Below the pieces are notes generated by a model. The model saw only the letters and a list, made by a program, of their open reading frames with translations, searched no databases and was not told the DNA's origin. From Bemisia tabaci (Eukaryota; Arthropoda; Insecta; Hemiptera; Aleyrodidae): 64,000 nucleotides of DNA. This document shows, piece by piece, positions 56,815 to 64,000 of the stretch. Location of the stretch: positions 25,822,477 through 25,886,476 of the forward strand of contig NC_092801.1 of the NCBI RefSeq assembly GCF_918797505.1, written 5' to 3'. The translations under genes and the position numbers were made by a program. Numbering within the stretch: the stretch's first letter is position 1; every line of letters begins with the position of its first letter.

Positions 56815-57053
56815 GAGCCGTAAACGGTAAAATCACCGGTTCTTCACCCCGAGGAATGACTGACGTCTCAGGAAACGCCGAACGCGACCTTTTACGATGG
56901 GAGACTTCCTTTCTCGGAAAGCCCGGGTTGCGAGACGTCGGGGACACGTCTGCCAAAAGCTCCACGTCTGCCAAAAGCTCCGCACGCGACGTGGCAAAAA
57001 CACGCCTGAAAAATCCTCTTCTCCGAAGAAACTCACTCTGTCGTGGGCCTTAG
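56815..57053. other. GC-rich open block, strand uncertain
   Basis: After an acceptor-like CATCTCTAACAG a plus-strand frame stays open for about 80 codons to TAG (it includes TSAKSSTSAKSSARD). On the minus strand another frame is open for about 85 codons (ELLADVELLADVSP...). The 17-bp tandem CACGTCTGCCAAAAGCTCC-like duplication at about 56946-56980 underlies both. Composition is unlike the surroundings, which suggests a coding or element origin, but I recognise no family. Confidence 0.3.
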
Positions 57054-57237
57054 AGATTCGCAATTTGTCACTTGAGAGCTAACTTCATAAATACCGTGAT
57101 TAAAAGCGGATAGCCGATACCACTATTGCCGCTTAAGAGCGCCCACCTTTGCCTATCTTATATGAATTGAAGGCGAACTGGTATGCACCTTTTTGGGGGG
57201 ACGTAATGAGGACGTGCGCATTTGAGCCAGGTGGGGT

Positions 57238-58150
57238 CAAAACTGCACGAGTGCCCTTTTTCAAGCTTTTATCTCAAAAACCATTTTTTCCTGAAAAGAT
57301 GAATATGTTCATCTGAAGGAGATTTAAAATATTATTGCAGAATGGACCACTAGACAAGGTACGAATTTAAGCATTCTGATACATGCCTCTTAACCAAAAT
57401 TTCACGTAGAACACGATGCGCACAATGAAAATTACCGAAATCAACTCCTTACGAAGATATTCAATAATTTTGATGCGTGAATTCAAACCACCCGCTCATG
57501 AAAAACTCAATGGTCTACATGATTCACATCGCGCGCTAAACGTTTATCATGACAGTCTCTGCGATATAAAAATCTGGCAACCTCAATCTTGACGCTTTGG
57601 CTCAGCTATAGTTAATTGCTTATAGTTTGAACAACACATGGTGGAAATGAACATTGCTCGATTGAGAAGTTTGCTGAAACCGTTCTATTGCGCGATTTGA
57701 CTCACGTAGAGCTTTGAGTTTCTTGTCAGCGGGCAGTTCAAATTCTTCGTGACCAATGTGAAATAAAAACGTTAATATCTTCCTTAGGAGTTGGTTTCAG
57801 TCATTTTCGTTGCGCGAATCGTGTTTTGCGTGAAATTTTGGTTAAGAAACATGTATCAGAATCCTTTAATTCGTACCTTGTCTAGTGGTCCATTGGACCC
57901 AAAAATTCGAATAAAAAAATACGATGGTTTTCGGATACTCAAAAAATAAGAATCAATTAAAACTGCATCAAAACTGGAAGAGTGCCCTTTCTCAAGCTTT
58001 GGATTATCTCAAAAACCATTTTTTCCTGAAAAGATGGATATGCTTTTCTAAAATGGAGATTTAAAAAATTATTGCATAATTGGACCCAAAAATTCAAATA
58101 AAAAAAAATACGATGGTTTTTGGATACTCAAAAAATGAGAATCACTTAAA
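57238..58150 (+). repeat. Tandem duplication of about 180 bp, first unit split by element K
   Basis: The phrase GAGTGCCCTTTxTCAAGCTTT, then ATCTCAAAAACCATTTTTTC and ATACGATGGTTTTxGGATACTC, occurs in both units. Unit 1 is 57238-57343 plus 57892-57962; unit 2 is 57963-58150. Confidence 0.7.
57344..57891. mobile_element. Palindromic element K, 548 bp
   Basis: GGACCACTAGACAAGGTACG is mirrored at the right end. The arms (about 270 bp each) diverge toward the centre and share TTAACCAAAATTTCACG and CGCGCG-type blocks. Unit 2 of the host repeat shows the unoccupied site (CATAATTGGACCC at 58074), consistent with a 2-bp AT duplication. Confidence 0.75.
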
Positions 58151-58289
58151 GATTTTATGATCTTAAACTTATTTCACCACTATGAATTCCTTGCGGACGT
58201 ATGGACTTATGATTCTCACATCTGCCACTAGAGCTGAAATACCTGAATGTGATTTTTTTAGAGGACGTAACTAATGTGGAGGGGATGAG

Positions 58290-58428
58290 TTTGAATGAAT
58301 TTTGCAATTTGGGACCATTATTTCTGGCCTATTTTAGAAACAACATACATGCCATTGGTTTTCCTATGCAGATATGTGCTTTTGTGGGAGAGCCAGAGAT
58401 AGTGATTCCTTATTGCAAAATGTAATCC
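58290..58428. mobile_element. MITE R2
   Basis: GAATGAATTTTGCAATTTGG to ...TATTGCAAAATGTAATCC; the ends are eroded relative to R1. Confidence 0.65.
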
Positions 58429-58432
58429 AATC

Positions 58433-58569
58433 GGACTCCATTTTGCAATTTGGGACTACAATTTCTGGCTCAGTTTGGAAACAACGTATGTACCATTAGT
58501 TTCCCTGCACAAAGAAGTAGTTCTACGGATAAGCCAGAAATTGTGGTTCCTAATCGCAAAATGTAGTCC
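58433..58569. mobile_element. MITE R3, 137 bp
   Basis: GGACTCCATTTTGCAATTTG to ...ATCGCAAAATGTAGTCC, flanked by AATC on both sides. Same length as R1, with a 4-bp duplication. Confidence 0.75.
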
Positions 58570-60850
58570 AATCGTTCAATTTCCGATGCCTGTCGAGAGT
58601 TTGTTCATACGTCTAAATTTTGGCCCACTATTTGAAAACTTTCAATTCCTAAGGAGGTTTCTTCTTCTTTTGTTCTCTTCTTCATCTTCCTCTTCATTTG
58701 AAGAAGGATCTAAATAATTTTTCAAAATAATTTTGCAAAAATCTGAATTAATTTTGATCGACTATACTTCACTTTCAGCATAAGGTTTGGACAGTCTATC
58801 TGAAAATATACAACTGTAGGTGGTTGGAGTTTTCCGCATGTCTTTAAAGATTCCGTATACACAAAGAAGGAAAATAGGGAGACATCTGAGGTGGAACTAC
58901 AAGGTGCAATGTTTAGGTTGACGGATTTTCATCCTATGTTGCCATTACTTATTTTCTTTTATTTTTAATTTGATCGCATGAAATGCCAACAATCAGGGCC
59001 AAAATGACGGTCTCCCTCCCCGAACCGACAACCCTGCGCAAAAATTGATGCCCGTGGCGGAAATTCCGCGAGGATCCGAAGATATTTAAAAAAGATCAAA
59101 ACTGCATTACCGAATGTGCACCATTCCATCTGTTGGGAATCACAGTTCGCGGCAGGGTGATGAGACGCAATTGGAAAGGGGGGAGGGGAATATTTGAATG
59201 CACGCCAGGGATCAAACTTCGTGATGATTAGATATCAATTTGAGTGGCGCCCTCAGCATTAAAAACGATGCAACACAATGATCCCTGGTGCGGCGCTGTT
59301 GTCAGTTGAGCATGTCCGTTACAAATTTCTGTTGCTTCCAGAATGAGAACTCGGTGAAAATGACCTTCTTAAAGGTGATTCGACGGACGACATTTTTTGT
59401 GTCAGGGTGACGTGCGATATATCGCATCGTTTCGTTCCATAATTTCAGCAACTTGTCATTTTTTTCAAATTTTATATCGCACTTCTGTTGTCATGAGACT
59501 TAAAAATTCAAATACCAAATTTGAAAGGAGAATTACCGAGAGAGCTGCTAGGGAGACTTCCAGTGACAAGAAAGAGACGAGGACCAATATTGAGAAATGT
59601 TCATATGATTTTATGCAATTATGCAGTGCCATTTTTTTTATGCAATTCGCGCTTGGACACAGGTCAGCAGGTGAGAAATTGCAATATCATCGATGGTCAT
59701 AGCCATCGACATACTCGAGCGCTCCTTTCAAAATAAGGAAGATCCACTATACGTAATGTATTACTGTGCTTGATGCCTACCTTTTATATTGCAGGCGTTT
59801 TTTCATGCTTGAACGCCCCTATTAAGTAGAGCAACTGTTTGTACTCCTCCACTGTCATAAAACTGTCTCATGGAAAAATTTCAAGCATTTGTAAATATAG
59901 ATGTTTTTTTAAACTAATACATTCTGTTCCGTAGGTGCTGCATTTAATTCCGGATTTACAACCTTTCCTTCACTAACACCATGACGTAACACTTCCTACC
60001 TCTATATACCAGAGATGTACATGATATATGAAGGGTTTCAGGACATTTTATCAACAATTTTTTGTCCGCGCACCTTTTTTGTCCAGTACTTAACGCCCAC
60101 ACGTAAAATAAGCAACAGTGACTTGGTCCAAACGTTATATTTTATTCGGTATGTAAAATTCTATTGACAATATGGAAATGACAAATTGAGAGAGAAGGAG
60201 GTGTTGTTATGGTTGCTCATTTTTTAAATGAAATGTGATTACTTTCTCCTTTTGAATAATCTTTTTAAATTGTCATTGGTTAATATTTGGTTTTATTTCC
60301 ATCCTTAAAATATTCGATGTACAATATACCTTATATATGTATAGGTACTTTTTTTATTTTTTTTTTAAATTTTTTCTTTACGAAATTATTACTTCATTTT
60401 GAAAACATTTATACTTTTAAAACGTGACAAATATTTGTAAAACATTTTCCAAGCGACATTAATCTCAATGAGCCGCAGTTGTGCCGACAGAAACTGCAAA
60501 AATGAATATAAGAGAAAAAAGAACCAAGAAGCTCGCAATCTTTAGTTTTAACCCATTTGTACAACGATCTTTTAGAGCCAAATATGTCAAATTTTGAGCG
60601 TTTGGTTGCACGTACACCTCGATGCGGCACAATAAAAAATTAAAGTGCTTTGGAAATCATTGAATTTGACACGGAACCATCAATACTTAAAAAACACACA
60701 TTATATTATTATTCTCCTTTGATAAATTGATACATGTTTTTTCCCCATCAATTTTAATCAGAATAATCAATGCAGAGTGCGCAAACATTTCAAAATCATG
60801 AGTTAAAAAATGCTGACTATGCGAGTATAAATATTAAAGCTTAACGGAGC
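58570..60850. other. No confident gene
   Basis: Frames at 58475-58717 and 59397-59702 are not recognised. The stretch 59000-59330 is moderately GC-rich. 60180-60420 is very AT-rich. Confidence 0.4.
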
Positions 60851-60854
60851 GGAG

Positions 60855-61000
60855 CGGCGTGCTGCCAGCGTGAGAGGCTCACTTGCGCCTACAAACCTAA
60901 GTGGATACTTCACGCATTGCACAATGCTTGAAGTATCCACTTAGGTTTGTAGGAGCCAATGCGCGTTTTGCGCTGACCGCCCGCCCGCCGTGCGGCGGCG
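60855..61000. repeat. Palindromic element with a perfect 25-bp stem
   Basis: Arms at 60888-60912 and 60929-60953 pair perfectly (starting CCTACAAACCTAAGTGG); the loop itself contains CATTGCACAATG. Weaker pairing extends outward to GC-rich flanks (GGAGCGGCGTGC... and ...CCGTGCGGCGGCGC). It could be a MITE or a transcribed hairpin. Confidence 0.65.
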
Positions 61001-61179
61001 CTTGAAGCAACTATTTCACAACAGAGGTGTCGCACATTATTATACGAAATTGATAGTATGAAGAATGACAGGCATCCTTTAAAAGTACAGATCTTTCCTC
61101 GCAAAATAAATCAAGATACTTATCGTGCACAGGAAAAATCTAAGAGCCTTTAGCTGAGGCAAATATACAGGTTTATTCG

Positions 61180-61377
61180 GTTCAGGTAGAATTTACCATT
61201 CATTAACGCTTTCACCTAGCGTTAATTCAGGGTCAATTCTGCCAGAAAGAAGGTAAATGTTACTATATACTGGTACAGGTAACCATTCCTCTGGCAGGAT
61301 CGACTTTGAATTCACGCTGTGTGAAATAAAGCGTGAAGGAATGGTAAATTCTACCAATTTTTTTTTTTTTTTCGGTG
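61180..61377. mobile_element. MITE T2
   Basis: GGTAGAATTTACCATTCATT to ...GGTAAATTCTACCAATTT and a T-run, with the inner mirror TTACTATATACTGGTAC. Inner parts are inverted relative to T1; the left terminus is altered. Confidence 0.6.
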
Positions 61378-61850
61378 TAATATAATATTCTCGTGCGAAG
61401 ACTATCGATCATCGAAATACAGCAGATCTTTTAACAAAATGTGTTCCTTCTGCGGGTCAAATTTTTCGGAATGTTTACATAAGGCACCACTAGTTCACCG
61501 AGAGGAGCATTTTTTGCCCTAACTGAAGACACTACACAGGAAACGCGAATTGCGTCTCGTCCGTCACATTCGAAGAGGTAAAATTTGCATGTGCTGACTC
61601 CTGCCTGATCGACATTTACAGGAGTTTCCTCTTCTGTTTTTCGAACCGCGCCGAGGGGAACGTTTTAGGGAGCATTAACTCAGACACGATTCAATTGTTG
61701 ATGACATTTCAAACCTCTATTGCAAAATTGACAAATATTCCACTCGAAAAACATAGCGCAGCTGTTATTTATGTCTCCAGAGCTTCATTTCCAATGACAC
61801 AATGGGTCTGCGTCACACAAGAGAGACAGTCAAATGAGTGGATTTTCTGT

Positions 61851-62543
61851 TGGGCGCTTCTGGGTACCAGATGCGCCCTTTCCAGCCGTTCGACTCCCCC
61901 GATGTAACATGTACTATACTACATACCGTTTTGCCTTATGGGTAATGACGCCATTCTGGTACACCCGGGAAAATTTGATTTTTTTCTGCATCTGGTATTC
62001 GTAAAAGTTTTCGTGAAATGTTTTGCTTTTAAGCATAACAATCTCGCACGGACGTATTACCTGGTTAAACTATTTTGGGGCTTCGTTATGCTTAAATGCC
62101 TCATATTCGAGGTTGTAGTTTCAGATTGATTCGAAAAAATCACGAACAGTCACGTGATCTCTTCATTTTAGTGACGTATTACTGTGCTATTTTGTGATTG
62201 GTTCATTTTCTCGGCGCAGCATCGTCAAGCGTCAGCTGTTTGCGGCTCTGGGTTGAAGGTTTAAGGTTATGTCAGAGAGAACCAGAAAGTTAGAGGCCCG
62301 ACTCGATGCTAGGTAATTGAAACAGATGCGCTCGCAGCGCGCTCGCTGGCAACGTACGCAACTACTATTTTCTATTGTTTTCCAGAGACTAGCGGCGGGT
62401 ATGTTGCTGCCGGACCACCTTCACGTAGGCAATTTGTTATACATCGTCCGTCCGCAATACTCTCGCTTGGCCGTATGAAAACGTTCCTCGCATGCGCAGT
62501 GTTAAAGAAGCGCCCTCCAACGCTTTGGCGTTGGAACTGCTTG
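61851..62543 (+). mobile_element. H3: intact HINE-like element, 692 bp
   Basis: GGGCGCTTCTGGGTACCAGA at 61852; the inverse of its first ten bases, AGAAGCGCCC, at 62506-62515; stem-loop TCCAACGCTTTGGCGTTGGA at 62516-62535; end ACTGCTTG, then TTTT. It lies in a T-rich site. It keeps a single GCGGCTCT (62242-62249), the empty site of the hAT foldback in H2. The frames at 61695-62129 and 62372-62557 are chance frames. Confidence 0.75.
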
Positions 62544-62612
62544 TTTTCTTTGCGCAAAAATTACGATGAGCACATAAAAACTGTCTGATATTTACTCCTT
62601 GCCGCACAATTA

Positions 62613-62987
62613 CACTGAAAAAAAATTCATGGCCTTTTTACCAAGGTACGTCGGTACCTTTACCATCTCACTTTTTTTTACCAATTATTGGTGACTTTAC
62701 CAAGACAGACTGGTAAGCTTGCCTAAAAACCGGTATTTTTACTGTTTTTTCAGGTAAGAATACCACTTTTATTGGTAATCAATTCCCGGTAACTTTGCCA
62801 TTTTATCTCGGTAATCCTACCACAGTCGATAAAAAATATTGGCGTTTTTACCAAGGTCCAGTAAAATTACCAATTCCATAAATGGTAATTTTACCAAGGA
62901 AAAACTGGGATCAAATAGAACCCGGAATTCTTGGTAAATTTACTCTTTTCTTAGTAAATACACCGAGATTTTTTTTTTTTTTCAGTG
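62613..62987. mobile_element. MITE G2, 375 bp
   Basis: CACTGAAAAAAAATTCATGG to ...TTTTTTTTTTTTTCAGTG, filled with GGTAA/TTACC phrases in both orientations. G1 matches its left half in reverse. Confidence 0.7.
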
Positions 62988-63006
62988 CACCGTACTTTGC
63001 TGCACA

Positions 63007-63265
63007 TCGACGGTGTGGGTCTGCAACCACGTATCTCAGTTTGCGACGTCGCAGACTTCTTGCCATACTTTATTTTTTACTTGAAAAACTACTCAACGGC
63101 AATTCTTAAAAACTGCCGTGATTTATCTTCTCAGAGTGCCAAGAAAATTCTGCGAAAACTTCATGGAATGATGTCGATTTGTTCTCCTCTAAAAAAATGT
63201 AAAATAGTAGCGGAGATTTTCAAACACCGCAAACGAGATACGTGATTGCGAACTTATACCGTCGA
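63007..63265. mobile_element. MITE M3, 259 bp
   Basis: TCGACGGTGTGGGTCTGCAA with the inverted right end; CA on both sides (63005-63006 and 63266-63267). The frames here are the repeat. Confidence 0.75.
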
Positions 63266-63484
63266 CATGCCTTTGTGCGGCCGGCAATAGGTTTTGATTA
63301 AAGAGAGACGCTAGAAACTTTAACTTAAATAAGGAACCTCTCACTTGCGATTACAAACTTTCTTATGGGCGAGTTCAATTGCTTCAAAGTTTACGTTTTT
63401 TCCAAAACCAAAAAATATATAGCATAAAATGTTTGAAAACAACTGGAACCTGACGCGAGAAAACGGGAGAAAAAGAGGTAGGGG

Positions 63485-63650
63485 TTAAGTCCCAAATGTT
63501 GGATGCGATGGACATTCCCAATTAATTGTGGTAATACCCCGATAAATTAGGTTACTAACCCAAATGTTGCGATACTACCCCAACTTGAGTTGCGGTGCTA
63601 CCAAAATTAATTGGAAATGTCCATATAATCTAATAAATTTGGGTAATATA
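63485..63650. repeat. Palindromic element
   Basis: TGGACATTCCCAATTAATTG and the mirrored CAAAATTAATTGGAAATGTCC, with CCCAAATGTT / AATTTGGGTAA outside. No second copy is seen. Confidence 0.5.
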
Positions 63651-64000
63651 ACAATTTTTGGGGACAACCCCTGACAGTTTTTTTTTCCATGAAAAAGTTT
63701 GCAAGAATGTTTGGTCATGTACGGTAGGTTTTCTTGCGTCTTTTTTTGGGCAAACCTGGTCGCCACCGACTAACTTCTGCCAAAAATACTCAAATTGCGC
63801 GATGAAGAGTAGATTAAGAATTTTTTATGCGTCCGGAAAGATTTTCATATGATTTTCTCAGTAGAAAGTGCATTCCTTTAGCTATATCTCCTTCGTGGAA
63901 TGAACCCATCGGTACTTTTCCTGTTGCTGAATCTATAGGATTTCATAGAAGCAAGAACGGATATATAAGAGAATATTGCCTGCTGCGCGTACAAAGGAAT

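Overview
This window looks like AT-rich nuclear DNA from an animal, most probably an insect. It has no bacterial or phage gene layout, no long ORF, short possible exons bounded by splice signals, a TATA/Inr promoter, and very many short inverted-repeat elements. A hemipteran (whitefly-like) source is a guess from the general look of the repeats; nothing here proves it. Most of the ORFs over 60 codons are chance frames or lie inside repeats, and I could not name a single complete protein-coding gene.

Layout. 1-2.6 kb: featureless AT-rich DNA. 2.6-23.5 kb: a dense nest of mobile elements. A repeat that I call U-Z is present in three copies. Two of them are split at the same internal T-tract by elements with Helentron/HINE architecture: H4 at 4800-15897 and H2 at 16885-19991. 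A third uninterrupted copy at 3184-3795 shows the empty site. H4 contains a long inverted-repeat structure (F3). F3 is split by another HINE-like element (H1), and H1 is split by a foldback element with a 9-bp target duplication (F1). H2 is split by a 2.4-kb hAT-type foldback element with an 8-bp target duplication, and H3 at 61.9 kb supplies its empty site. The core of F3 holds a minus-strand cysteine-rich reading frame (11883-12281), the most protein-like frame in the window.

23.5-34 kb: intergenic DNA with MITEs and a 5'-truncated LINE, whose C-terminal coding end is interrupted by a piggyBac-type element in TTAA. 34-38 kb: the most gene-like part. It has a possible small start-codon exon (34438-34500), and a GC-rich TATA/initiator promoter with a noncoding first exon ending in a consensus splice donor (35239-35454), so a + strand gene probably runs rightward with large introns. 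36.2-37.25 kb is a four-family MITE nest. 38-47 kb: MITEs, possible exon-like GC islands (42.2 and 46.4 kb), and a 0.56-kb GATA/GATG microsatellite next to a second LINE 3' end. 47-52 kb: a 4-kb foldback element (F2) with nearly identical tandemly repeated arms. 52-64 kb: hAT-type and mariner-type MITEs, one GC-rich open block (56.8 kb), a palindromic element in a tandem repeat, and H3.

Several insertions can be proved inside this window because an unoccupied copy of the target is also present (H1, H2, H4, the hAT foldback, the piggyBac element, the 78-bp mariner MITE, the CAGGG element, the 298-bp palindrome, K and M2). Family labels given as single letters are mine.
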